64,000 nt of DNA from CADEDH01 sp050330635 (GTDB lineage: Bacteria > Actinomycetota > Acidimicrobiia > Acidimicrobiales > SZUA-35): assembly GCA_050330635.1 (NCBI GenBank), contig JBHJNQ010000076.1, positions 14,220-78,219 on the forward strand. Direction: 5' to 3'. Position 1 is the first letter of the stretch; every line of letters starts with the position of its first letter. This document shows positions 26,420-35,185 of this stretch, piece by piece. A program made the position numbers and the translations under genes. Below the pieces are notes generated by a model. The model was not told where the DNA came from, did no database searches, and saw only the letters and a list, made by a program, of their open reading frames with translations.

Positions 26420-27307
26420 TCAGGGGGCGGGGATCACCTGGGGGCCCGACCAGTCGGTGGCGCCGCGACCGTCGTCGTAGATCACGGCCTCCTGGTCGGT
26501 GGGGACGTAGAAGTACGAGCCGGGACGGAACCCGTGGCCCAGGTCGCCGATCAGTCGCCGCTGGCGCGGGGTGCAGCGACCGCTCACCTCGGGCGTGGTC
26601 TCGTGGTCGTAGGACCGGATGAACATCTGGCAGTAGTTGTAGAGCAGGGTCTTGCGGGCCCGTCCGGAGTGGTTGGGGGATGGCCCGTGCCACAGCGAGT
26701 GGGAGAACAGGTAGCAGTCGCCGGCCCGCCCCGGAAGCTGGACGGCCCCGGGGGAGTGCGGGGTGAGGCGCTCCTCCCGCCGCCACGGGAAGGGGCGGAC
26801 GTGACTGCCGGGGAAGACGGTGAAGGCGCCGGCGTCGGGGCCCTCGACGTCGCTCAACAGGTACATCGCCTTCATGGCCAGGGGCCGGCTGGTCTCGGTC
26901 ACCCGAATCTCCCGGAGGCCCTCGCCCCCATCGGTGTGGGTGTACCCGGGAAAGGCGTCGGTCGAGGGGCGGACGATGGCCTGGGTCATGCTCAACATCA
27001 GGTGGGGGCCCATGATGTCGACGATCAGATCGAAGACCCCGGGGCGGTCGATGAGGTCGATGAACGCCTGGCCGTAGTCGAGGAGGTCGCGGCGGTCCAT
27101 GAACCCCTCGGGGTCGGTGTCGCGGGCGTGTTTGATCCACTCGTAGTGGCCCAACGGCTGCCGGGCCGGCTCCCAGCCCGGCTCGAGTCGGATCCGGTCG
27201 AGGTCCTCGCTGAACGTCGCCACCTCGTCGGGGCCCAGAGCTCCCTCGAGGTGGAGGTAGCCGTCGGTGGCCCAACGCTCGCGCTGTTCGTCGGTAAGTC
27301 GGTGCAT
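26420..27307 (-). CDS. phytanoyl-CoA dioxygenase (PhyH) family enzyme
   Basis: 295 residues. Fe(II) ligands H124-x-D126 (YTHTDGG) and H207 (LWHGPS), with R218 placed for 2-oxoglutarate; WATDGYLHLEG is the usual N-terminal start of the fold, and DAGAFTVFPGSH and PGRAGDCYLFSH complete the PhyH pattern. It hydroxylates a small substrate using 2OG and O2. It stands alone on the minus strand, divergent from the gntR remnant; a GGAGG-like site precedes the ATG. Confidence 0.88.
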   Translation of the reverse strand: MHRLTDEQRERWATDGYLHLEGALGPDEVATFSEDLDRIRLEPGWEPARQPLGHYEWIKHARDTDPEGFMDRRDLLDYGQAFIDLIDRPGVFDLIVDIMGPHLMLSMTQAIVRPSTDAFPGYTHTDGGEGLREIRVTETSRPLAMKAMYLLSDVEGPDAGAFTVFPGSHVRPFPWRREERLTPHSPGAVQLPGRAGDCYLFSHSLWHGPSPNHSGRARKTLLYNYCQMFIRSYDHETTPEVSGRCTPRQRRLIGDLGHGFRPGSYFYVPTDQEAVIYDDGRGATDWSGPQVIPAP

Positions 27308-27545
27308 CGCGGTCCTCCTGATGGTCGCAGCCTAAGGACGGCACCGACGGCGTCTCCAATCGACGGCGCTCGACCAGCGTCGGCACGCCCCAGGACGGGC
27401 CCGGGTGCCGCGCCGGAGAATGGCAACCGACGTGATGCTGAACGACAACTGAACCACACCTTGCATCGGGGCGAAAGCGACCGGGCCCGCAGCGTTGACA
27501 CGGCCGCAAATCGCCCGACATCGGCCGTCCCTACGGTGCCCAGCA

Positions 27546-28183
27546 GTGAATGCAACCCGGGATACCACCGCCGGCCGCAGGGGCGATCGACCACCGCTCG
27601 CCGTCCAGGCCTACGCCGATCTGAAGCATCGGCTGCTGGTCGGCGACTTCCCGCTCGGTGTCCGGTTGGGCGAGACGGCGCTGGCCGACCAGCTCGACAT
27701 GTCCCGCACGCCGGTTCGGGAGGCCCTGTCCCGCCTCCACGCCGAGGGTCTCGTGGTCCGCCACCCCGACGGCGGGTTCTCGCCCGCCGCTCCCGACCTG
27801 CACACCATCAGCGAGCTCTACGAGGTGCGGCGCGGCCTCGAGTTCACGGCGCTGCGCCGGGGTCGACACGACGAGGGCCAGCTGGGGGTCGCTCCTCGAC
27901 GACTGGGAGGCCATGGAGCTGCCGACCGGCGACGACGACTGCGGACCTCGTCCACGACCCGACGGGGGCGGCCGTCGAGGTCGACGTGTGGCGCATCCCA
28001 CCGGCGGGGCTCGGTCGCTTCCTGACCATGATCCCGCCGCCCCTCGCCCTCGGCACCGTGACCCTGGCCGACGGGAGCACCGAGACCGGCTTCGTGGCCG
28101 AACCGCGCGCCCTCGACGGGGCCACCGACATCACCCATCTCGGCGGCTGGCGCAACCACGTCGCCGCCCGCTCTGCTGTCTAG
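27546..28183 (+). pseudogene. GntR regulator fused by deletion to allophanate hydrolase C-terminus
   Basis: From GTG 27546 the frame encodes a GntR winged helix (AVQAYADLKHRLLVGDFPLG, LDMSRTPVREALSRLHAEGL) and the start of an FCD domain (ISELYEVRRGLEFTALR). A G-homopolymer near 27885 shifts the frame (SLLDDWEAMELPTGDDD); then at about 27935-27942 the sequence jumps, again in a new frame, to DLVHDPTGAAVEVDVWRIPP, ALGTVTLADGSTETGFVAEP and THLGGWRNHVAARSA, which is the C-terminal domain of allophanate hydrolase (AtzF). gntR, urea carboxylase and allophanate hydrolase are often neighbours, so a large deletion probably removed the genes between. Non-functional. Confidence 0.7.
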
Positions 28184-28194
28184 CATCACCGGTC

Positions 28195-28878
28195 ATGGAG
28201 ATCGTTCTGGTCCGCCATGGTGAGCCGGAATGGGTGCGGGACGGGTTCAGCGTCGACGACCCGTCCCTGACCGAACGGGGCCAGCGGCAGGCCGAAGCGA
28301 TGGCCGACCGCCTGGCCGGTGAGGCGTTCGACGAGGTCTACTGCTCGCCCCTGATACGGGCCCGCCAGACGGCGGCCCCGCTGTTGGCCGCCCTGAGCCG
28401 ATCCGAGGCGGTGCAGCCCTGGTTGGAGGAGATCCGCAACCCCCTGTGGCAGGGCTCCCCGTCCGAGAAGGCGGAGGAGGCGTTCAAGGAGGAACGGTCC
28501 CGGCCGGCCAGCGAACGGTGGCGGGGCCTGGAGGACATCGGCGGCGAGAACGTCGGCTCGTTCGTGGCCCGGATCCGGGAAGGGTGCGGCCTGTTCCTGG
28601 CCGAGCGGGGCATCGAGCCGGTCCACAGCGAGTTCGCCCTGTGGTCGGCCCCTGACCCCGACCGCCGCATCGCACTGGTGGCCCACGCCGGCACCAATGC
28701 CGCAGTGATCTGCCATCTCCTGGGCCTGACTCCGGTGCCGTGGGAGTGGGACCGTTTCGTGCTCAACCACGCTTCCATCACCCGCCTGACCACCCTGGCC
28801 ATGGGCGACGGCCACGCCTTCGCCCTCACCCGCCTGTCCGACGTCGAGCACCTGGCGGCCGACGACCGCACCGTGTAG
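28195..28878 (+). CDS. histidine phosphatase family protein
   Basis: 227 residues. Starts MEIVLVRHGEPEW with the catalytic RHG (7-9); SLTERGQRQAEAMADRL, VYCSPLIRARQTA and the second catalytic His in RIALVAHAGTNAAVICHLL follow, and the usual acid is in LEEIRNPLW. This is the phosphoglycerate-mutase-like branch-1 fold; members act on small phosphoesters or as mutases. The start is ATG 28195, just after the broken gene. Confidence 0.88.
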   Translation: MEIVLVRHGEPEWVRDGFSVDDPSLTERGQRQAEAMADRLAGEAFDEVYCSPLIRARQTAAPLLAALSRSEAVQPWLEEIRNPLWQGSPSEKAEEAFKEERSRPASERWRGLEDIGGENVGSFVARIREGCGLFLAERGIEPVHSEFALWSAPDPDRRIALVAHAGTNAAVICHLLGLTPVPWEWDRFVLNHASITRLTTLAMGDGHAFALTRLSDVEHLAADDRTV

Positions 28879-28963
28879 GCCGGGGTCCGGGTCGTCGTTC
28901 TCCGGCGGGCCGGCGGAACCGCCACACCTCCGACCCGCTCGGGTGAGGCGTCGCCGCTCCCGG

Positions 28964-29852
28964 TCAGGTGGTGCCGTCGGCACGGTGGAGGGTGCGGCGG
29001 ACGGTATCGACCACGACGTCGATGCCGGGGGCCACCTCGGGCGCCGCTCGGCACCACGCCACACCGTAGTGAACCATCCCGAGATGCCGGAACGAGGTCA
29101 CCGGTACACCGGCTTCGACGAGACGCCCGCCATACCGTTCGCCGTCGTCACGCAACGGGTCGAGCTCGGCGGTCACGATTACCGCTGGAGCCAGCCCGGT
29201 CGGCGCCTCGATGCGAGCCGGTGAGACCGCCGGGTCTCGGCGGTCGACGGTGGGGCCGAGGTAGAGGTGGGCTATCCGCCGCAGCGTCGCCGTGTCGAAG
29301 CCGTCCGTTTCGGCGAAGGCATGGTGCGAGGGGAGATCGAATTCGGCGAACTCGAGGGCCGGGCAAACCAGGGCCTGCATCGGTGGGCGGTCGGGGCGGT
29401 CCCGCCACCTCTTGGGCGATGACGGCGGCCAGGGTGCCACCGGCACTGTCGCCGGCGACGGCCCATCGGCTCGGGTCGGCGCCGAACCGGTCGGCGTTGT
29501 CCAGCACCCAGCGCACTGCCGAGACGGCGTCGTCCACCGGGGCGGGGAAGGAATGCTCCGGTGCCAGCCGGTAGTCGACGGCAACTACGACGGCGTCGAT
29601 CCTCGACGCCAGGAGCCGGCAGATCTGGTCGTGGGAGTCGAGGTCACCGGCGATGAACCCCGCGCCATGCAGATAGCAGAGCAGCGGCGCCAGGTCGTCG
29701 GTGGGTCGGCACACGCGCAGGGGCACCGGCCCCGCGGTGACGTCGTCGACCGCGAGCAGCGGGCCCGGGTGCAGCCCCGGCTGGCGTGTGGCCGTGTCCA
29801 CCACCAGTCGGGGCCGTGGGGGTCGTTGCACTCGAGGGTCCGCCGATCCCAC
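28964..29852 (-). pseudogene. HSL-type alpha/beta hydrolase with a frameshift
   Basis: The upstream part has LLCYLHGAGFIAGDLDSHD (oxyanion-hole HGGG variant), VDYRLAPEHSFPAPVDDAVS and the nucleophile GDSAGGTLAA. At about 29405 one base shifts the frame; the next frame supplies PALEFAEFDLPSHHAFAETD, VIVTAELDPLRDDGERYGGR (catalytic Asp) and GMVHYGVAWC (catalytic His). All triad residues survive, so a single sequencing error could explain it. The N-terminus is also short (about 55 residues before HGAG), and its upstream DNA overlaps the remains of a DUF5996 gene. Confidence 0.65.
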
Positions 29853-30150
29853 TGGGACAGGTCGGCGGCGGCGGCGTGGGTGCTCTGCCAGAAGCGGAGG
29901 AGGGTGGCGTCGGGGTCGTCGTCGGCCGCCGCCGCGGCGTAGGGGAGGGCGAACTCGCCGAGGTCGTCCAGCCAGAAGGCGGCGTCGGGCTCGACGGTCG
30001 CCGTGGCGAAGCCGTCCGGGGTGGGGTAGGCGTAGGCGTAGAAGATCGGCTTCGGGGCGGACCGGTTGCGATCTGGGTCCAGAGGTGGAGCGTCTCGAGG
30101 GTGTCGTGCCACTCGTCGACGGGGAGACGGGGCCAGGCCGCTGACGTCAT
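29830..30150 (-). pseudogene. DUF5996 protein remnant with internal deletion
   Basis: ATG 30150 begins TSAAWPRLPVDEWHDTLETL HLWTQI, the N-terminus of DUF5996 proteins. At about 30067 the frame breaks and another frame continues with PIFYAYAYPTPDGFATATVE, DDLGEFALPY and DDPDATLLRFWQSTHAAAAD, the family's C-terminal end. Roughly 180 residues in between are gone. The ATG overlaps the amidohydrolase stop (ATGA), so it was once the second gene of that operon. Its far end runs into the alpha/beta hydrolase, possibly another junction. Confidence 0.65.
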
Positions 30151-31256
30151 CTGCTACTCCTTGGTGCCGGTGGGATCGAGCCCACGGTCACCTCGCCGTG
30201 GCGGAGGCCCAGCACCGGACGCTGGAGCACCGTGAGATCGTGGCGGGGGTCGGCGTCGAAGAAGAGCACGTCGGCGTGACCGCCGGGCTCGAAGGTGTGG
30301 GTCGACCCCAGGTACCGGTAGGCGGCGGTGGTGGTGGCGTGGACGACGTCGGCCGGGGCCAGCCCGTACTCGGCCAGCTTCAACGACTCGGTGGCCACCG
30401 CCCCGTGGGCCAGCTGGAGGTCGGTGCCGGCCAGCACCACCGTCCCCGTCGCCGGGGCCCCGGCCAGGAGCTCCCGCACGTTGTCGAGGCCCTGGGCGAA
30501 CAACCGGCCCCCGCTCGATTCGGCCCCCAGCATGTCGCGGATTCCCTCCATGGCGGCGATCGTCGGTACCCACGCCCCGCCCCGGGCCCCCAGGGCCACG
30601 AGATCGTCGGCCGTGAGGAACAGCCCGTGCTCGATCGAGTCGATCCCGGCCGCCACGGCCAGGGTGCTCGTGTCGGGGGCGGCGGCGTGGATCGCCACCC
30701 TGCACCCCGCCTGGTGGGCCACCCCGACCGCCCGGTGCAGGGCCTCCTCGCTGAAGTTCGTCAGCGCCCCCCGACCCCGGCGGGGCCAGTCCCCGACGAG
30801 CTTCACCCAGGTGGCTCCGCCACCGGTGGCGTCCCGCACCGCGTCGACCAGGTCGTCCTCGGCCACCTCCCGGGCGAAGTCCGGGTAGTAGCCGCCGTCG
30901 TTGGCGATCATCTTGCCTGCCATGAACAGCTCCGGGCGTGCCGCCGGCGGCTCGCCGAGCACCCGGAGGGTCACGTCGTTGCTGGTCCCCTTGTCGGCCA
31001 CCAGGAACACGCCCCCTTCGAGCTGGGCCCAGGCGTTCGCCCTCGTCCGGGCCAGGGTGGCGTCGGTGTCGTCGTGGTCGTCGGCCTGGCCACCCCCGAG
31101 GTGGGCGTGGCAGTCGGCCAGGCCGGGAACCGCCCACCACCCGCCGGTGTCGAGCTCCCGGTCGACGGCCTCCCCGGCCGGACGGAAGTGGCCGTCGATC
31201 ACGGTCAGCTCCCGCCGCTCGCCGTCCAGGGTCCGAATCGTCAGTCCGAGGCGCAT
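30147..31256 (-). CDS. metal-dependent amidohydrolase
   Basis: 369 residues. TIM-barrel amidohydrolase with H50-x-H52 (GLADCHAHLG), Lys in ATWVKLVGDW, His in CRVAIHAAAP and in IDSIEHGLFL, and Asp in VLAGTDLQLAHG, the full set for a binuclear metal site. The short beta-sandwich ends are present (LTIRTLDGERRELTVIDGHF; HADVLFFDADPRHDL). It resembles imidazolonepropionase/prolidase-like carboxamidases of unknown substrate. It is followed by a coupled, now broken, DUF5996 gene. Confidence 0.85.
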   Translation of the reverse strand: MRLGLTIRTLDGERRELTVIDGHFRPAGEAVDRELDTGGWWAVPGLADCHAHLGGGQADDHDDTDATLARTRANAWAQLEGGVFLVADKGTSNDVTLRVLGEPPAARPELFMAGKMIANDGGYYPDFAREVAEDDLVDAVRDATGGGATWVKLVGDWPRRGRGALTNFSEEALHRAVGVAHQAGCRVAIHAAAPDTSTLAVAAGIDSIEHGLFLTADDLVALGARGGAWVPTIAAMEGIRDMLGAESSGGRLFAQGLDNVRELLAGAPATGTVVLAGTDLQLAHGAVATESLKLAEYGLAPADVVHATTTAAYRYLGSTHTFEPGGHADVLFFDADPRHDLTVLQRPVLGLRHGEVTVGSIPPAPRSSR

Positions 31257-31412
31257 GGCCCGAAACTACTGCCCCGGGCGCCCACTCGCCGGAGGCTGAC
31301 GGGCCTGACGGCGCGCTGGTAGCGTCGACCCGGTGGATCACCGCACCGCACCGCTCCAGTCCGTGCTGGCCCCCCTGCGGGCCACCGCAGGCTCGCGGTC
31401 CGCCGAGGTCGA

Positions 31413-32699
31413 TTGACCGCCCCCCGGCCCGGCGGGCGAGTCTTCTACGGCTGGACGATCGTCGGCACCGTCTTCGTGATCCTCATGGTCACGTCGGGCC
31501 TCGGCTTCTACAACGCCTCGGTCATCCTGTCGGCCGCCACCGACGAGCTCGATGTATCGGTCTCGGCCGTCTCGGGGGCCACCGCCCTCTTCTTCGCCGT
31601 CAGCGGCATCACCGGCTTCGTCCTGTCCCGCCAGTTGGAGCGACGCGACCTCCGACTCTTCTACGTGGGCGGCGGCATCGTCGGCGCGGTCGCCCTGGCG
31701 GGTCTCCGCTGGGTCGACACGGTCGCCCTCCTCTACGTGTTCTTCGCCCTGTTCGGCATCGGATTCGCCCTCGCCGGACTGGTCCCCGGCACCACCCTCG
31801 TCACCCGCTGGTTCAACGTCCGACGTTCGATCGCCCTGTCGATCGCCTCCACCGGCCTGTCCCTCGGCGGGATCGCCATCACCCCGGTCTCTGCCTGGCT
31901 GATCGACGAGCGGTCGCTGGCCGGCGCCGGCCCCATCCTCGCCCTCGTCTGGCTTGTCGGCGTCATCCCCATCGGCGTCCTCCTCATCCGCTCCCGTCCC
32001 GGGGAGATGGGACTCGAACCCGACGGCGCCACCCCCGACCGTCGCCCCACCGACCCCCCCCGACTCGTGGCCGGGGCCACCTTCGCCAACGCCCGCCGGA
32101 CCCGGTTCTTCGTCATGATGTGCGTCGCCTACGCCCTGATCTTCTTCGCCCAGGTCGGTGGCCTGGCCCACCTGTTCAACGTGGCGTCCGAACGGGCCGA
32201 CCGGCCCACCGCCTCCACCGCCCTCTCCCTCCTGGCCCTGACCAGCGTCGTCGGCCGCCTCGCCGGTGGGGTCATCGTGCTCCGGCTCTCGACCCGGGCC
32301 CTCAGCACCACCCTGGCCCTGTTCCAGGGCCTGGCCCTGGCCCTGCTGGCCAACGCCAACGCCCCGTGGGCCATCCTCGGGGCATCGGTGCTGCTCGGGG
32401 TAAGCGTCGGCAACCTCCTCATGCTCCAGCCGCTCCTCCTGGCCGAGGCCTTCGGGGTGGCGGAATACGGCCGCATCTACTCGTTCAACCAGCTGTTCAG
32501 CACGGCCGGCGTGGCCGGGGGGCCCGTCGTCCTCGGCCTCGTCCACGACAGCGCCGACTACCGAGTGGCGTTCCTGGTGGCCGCCGCCGCCTCGGTCGCC
32601 GGGTTCGTGTCGTTCCTCCTGGCCGGGGCCACCACCCGGGCCTACGCCGCCTGGGACGTCGGCACCGCTCCCCGGGCCGCCCTACTCGAGGACCCCTGA
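31413..32699 (+). CDS. MFS transporter
   Basis: 428 residues with twelve predicted membrane helices (for example VFYGWTIVGTVFVILMV, ALLYVFFALFGIGFALAGLV, FFVMMCVAYALIFFAQVGG). The loop between helices 2 and 3 has ERRDLRLFYVGG, and RPGEMGLEPDG after helix 6 is typical of the oxalate/formate antiporter-like (OFA) or MCT-like group. It probably moves an organic acid. The TTG start at 31413 overlaps TGA of a 27-codon frame beginning at GTG 31333. Its 3' end overlaps the convergent CoA transferase gene by 18 bases. Confidence 0.85.
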   Translation: MTAPRPGGRVFYGWTIVGTVFVILMVTSGLGFYNASVILSAATDELDVSVSAVSGATALFFAVSGITGFVLSRQLERRDLRLFYVGGGIVGAVALAGLRWVDTVALLYVFFALFGIGFALAGLVPGTTLVTRWFNVRRSIALSIASTGLSLGGIAITPVSAWLIDERSLAGAGPILALVWLVGVIPIGVLLIRSRPGEMGLEPDGATPDRRPTDPPRLVAGATFANARRTRFFVMMCVAYALIFFAQVGGLAHLFNVASERADRPTASTALSLLALTSVVGRLAGGVIVLRLSTRALSTTLALFQGLALALLANANAPWAILGASVLLGVSVGNLLMLQPLLLAEAFGVAEYGRIYSFNQLFSTAGVAGGPVVLGLVHDSADYRVAFLVAAAASVAGFVSFLLAGATTRAYAAWDVGTAPRAALLEDP

Positions 32700-35117
32700 G
32701 GCCGCCACCTCCGACAGGGTCTCGTCGTCGTAGTCGAGGATGCCGAGGAGCACGTCGAACGTGTGCTGGCCGAGCGACGGCCCGGCGTCGGTCAGCTCCA
32801 CCGTCGAACGCGACATGGTGAAGCGGGGCCCCTCGATCCAGAACGTGCCGTGGTCGGCGTGGGCCACCTCCCGGAAGTGGTTGCGGTGGACGAGCTGGGG
32901 GTCGGTCACCAGGTCCTCGGCCGTCTGCACCACATGGGCCGCCACACCCGCCGCCTGCAGCTCCTCCTGCAGCTCGAACCCGTCGCGGCCGGCGGTCCAC
33001 GCCGCCAACCGTTCCTCGAGCTCGTCTTCGCGGGCTCGGCGGGCGTCGTGATCGAGTGCGGCCAGCTCGTCGTCGAAGCCGGCGATCCGACACACGGTCC
33101 GCCACCGGTCGTCGTCTTCCACAGCGATCGTGATCCAGCGGTCGTCGCCGGCGGTGGGGAACGCCCCGTGGGGTGTCATCTCGGGGTGGCGGTTGCCGAG
33201 CGAGGGGGCCATGCGTCCGTTGATCTCGTAGTCGAGGACGGCCGGAGCGAGGAACGCCATCGACGCCTCCGCCTGTGACATGTCGATGTACTGGCCCTCC
33301 CCCGTGCGTTCCCGGTGGTCGAGTGCGGCCAGCAGCACACAGCTCAGGTAGCGGGGTGAGATGTAGTCGGTGTAGGCCCCGAAGACCCCGGCGGGGGGAC
33401 GGTCGGGCCAGCCCGTCATCTCGTAGAAGCCCGACATCGACGCACCCATCGTCCCGAACCCGGCGAGGCTCGACAGGGGCCCGGTCTGCCCGAACAGGCA
33501 GGTGGAGGCCACGATGATGTCGGGATTGATGGCCTTGAGCTCCTCGTAGGTCAGCCCCCAGTCACGCATGGCCTTGGGGGAGAACGAGTCGGTCACGACG
33601 TCGGCCCATCGCACGAGGTCCTCGATGACCCGGCGCGACGCCGGGTTGTTGACGTCGAGCGTGATGCCGAGCTTGCCGGCGTTCATGTTCTGGTAGAGGC
33701 CACTGTTCTCGGCCCCGCCCTCGTCGTTGCGGAACGGCCCGATCGTGCGGGCCGTCTCGATCCGAGTGCTCGACTCGACCCGGATGACCGTGGCCCCCTG
33801 GTCGGCCAGGACCCGGGTCGAGGCCGGGCCGGCCATCACCCACATGAAGTCGAGGATCTTGACCCCTTCCAGCGGGGGGCCGGTGCGGTCGGGATCGACC
33901 TCGGCGGGCACCTCGGGCCGGCGGGTCAGGTCGGCCAGTACCGTGTCGGTGTCGGCTCCCACCTTCGGCGGGGGCGACGACACGTCGAGGGGGGTGGCCG
34001 ACAGCTTGGCCATGGGGCCCGGTACCCGTACCGGCTTGTCGACGCTCGGCATGTCGATCGTGCGCCAGAAGTCGCGGATCTGGTAGTGCTCGTTCTCGAC
34101 CACGTCGGCCACGGTGGCCACCGGCACCATCAGGAGGCGCCGCTCGAGGGCAGCGGCCAGCAGCTCGGCCTTGGTCCGCTTGGACGTGAACGCCTCGGCC
34201 ACGTCCTGGATCCGGTCGTACTCCGACGGAGGGATGCGGCCCGACATGACCTCGGCGACGAAGTCGATCCACTCGAAGTTCAGATCCTCGTCGGTGCACT
34301 CTCCCTCGGCGTGGATCCACTCGAACAGCCGCCGCCCGAAGGGGCCGATCGCCTCCCCGAACAGGATCGTGTTCGACACGTAGCCGTCGGCGGCGTGCGA
34401 CCGGAGGCGCACATTGAACGGCCCGGCGCTGGCCCCACCGCTCATCCTGGTGGTGGGGGCCGAACCGACGAGATGGCTCAGGGCGTAGGACTGGGTGGCC
34501 TGGAGGATGGCCTGCTGGGCGCTGACGTCGACGTGCTGGCCCCGGCCCGACAGCGTCCGCTCCCGCAGGGCGATCAGGGAGGCGGCCGCCGCCTCGGCCG
34601 AGGTGTGGAGGTAGCCCTGGTCGAGGGGGATGCGCAGCGGGGCCCGGTCGCGGTCGCCCATCAGGCTCATCTGCATCCCGGCCGACACCACCGTCAGGTC
34701 GGTTGCCCGCCATCCGGCCTTCGGGCCGTCCTGGCCGAAGGCGGTGATCGACGTGTGGACCAGGGCGGGGTTGACCGCCGCCAGGTCGTCGTGGGCGAGG
34801 CCCAGGCCGGCCATCACCCCCGGCTCGGCCGAGTCGATCAGCAGGTCGGCGGTGCGGACCAGGTCGAGGAACCGCTGCCGGTCGGCGTCGTCGCCGAGGT
34901 CGAGGACGACGCTCCGCTTGCCCCGGTTGTACGACCAGAACCACAACGACGCCTCGGGGTCGTCCTCGTGGCCGGCGACGAACGGGCCGATCCGGCGGGA
35001 CCGGGACCCGCCGGGGGGTTCGACGAGGATCACGTCGGCGCCGAGGTCGGAGAGGATCTGGCCGGCGAGCTGTCCCCGCTCGTCGGAGATGTCGAGCACA
35101 CGAAGTCCGGGCAACAT
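32682..35117 (-). CDS. tandem type III (CaiB/BaiF) CoA transferase
   Basis: 811 residues, twice the usual length: two CaiB/BaiF domains in one chain. Domain 1 starts LPGLRVLDISDERGQLAGQI, with LGADVILVEPPGGSRSR and the candidate catalytic Asp in GQHVDVSAQQ. Domain 2 starts LEGVKILDFMWVMAGPASTR, with GATVIRVESSTR and Asp in GQYIDMSQAE. They would move CoA between carboxylic acids by a covalent Asp-CoA thioester. Fused pairs of this kind occur in actinobacteria. ATG 35117 (MLPGLRVL) is the natural start; earlier in-frame codons read as non-coding. Acid specificity unknown. Confidence 0.88.
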   Translation of the reverse strand: MLPGLRVLDISDERGQLAGQILSDLGADVILVEPPGGSRSRRIGPFVAGHEDDPEASLWFWSYNRGKRSVVLDLGDDADRQRFLDLVRTADLLIDSAEPGVMAGLGLAHDDLAAVNPALVHTSITAFGQDGPKAGWRATDLTVVSAGMQMSLMGDRDRAPLRIPLDQGYLHTSAEAAAASLIALRERTLSGRGQHVDVSAQQAILQATQSYALSHLVGSAPTTRMSGGASAGPFNVRLRSHAADGYVSNTILFGEAIGPFGRRLFEWIHAEGECTDEDLNFEWIDFVAEVMSGRIPPSEYDRIQDVAEAFTSKRTKAELLAAALERRLLMVPVATVADVVENEHYQIRDFWRTIDMPSVDKPVRVPGPMAKLSATPLDVSSPPPKVGADTDTVLADLTRRPEVPAEVDPDRTGPPLEGVKILDFMWVMAGPASTRVLADQGATVIRVESSTRIETARTIGPFRNDEGGAENSGLYQNMNAGKLGITLDVNNPASRRVIEDLVRWADVVTDSFSPKAMRDWGLTYEELKAINPDIIVASTCLFGQTGPLSSLAGFGTMGASMSGFYEMTGWPDRPPAGVFGAYTDYISPRYLSCVLLAALDHRERTGEGQYIDMSQAEASMAFLAPAVLDYEINGRMAPSLGNRHPEMTPHGAFPTAGDDRWITIAVEDDDRWRTVCRIAGFDDELAALDHDARRAREDELEERLAAWTAGRDGFELQEELQAAGVAAHVVQTAEDLVTDPQLVHRNHFREVAHADHGTFWIEGPRFTMSRSTVELTDAGPSLGQHTFDVLLGILDYDDETLSEVAASGVLE

Positions 35118-35185
35118 GGAGACAGGTCTAGCCGACGCAGCCCGACCGTTCACGCCCAACCGCCCAACCGCCAACGGCCCGCTCG

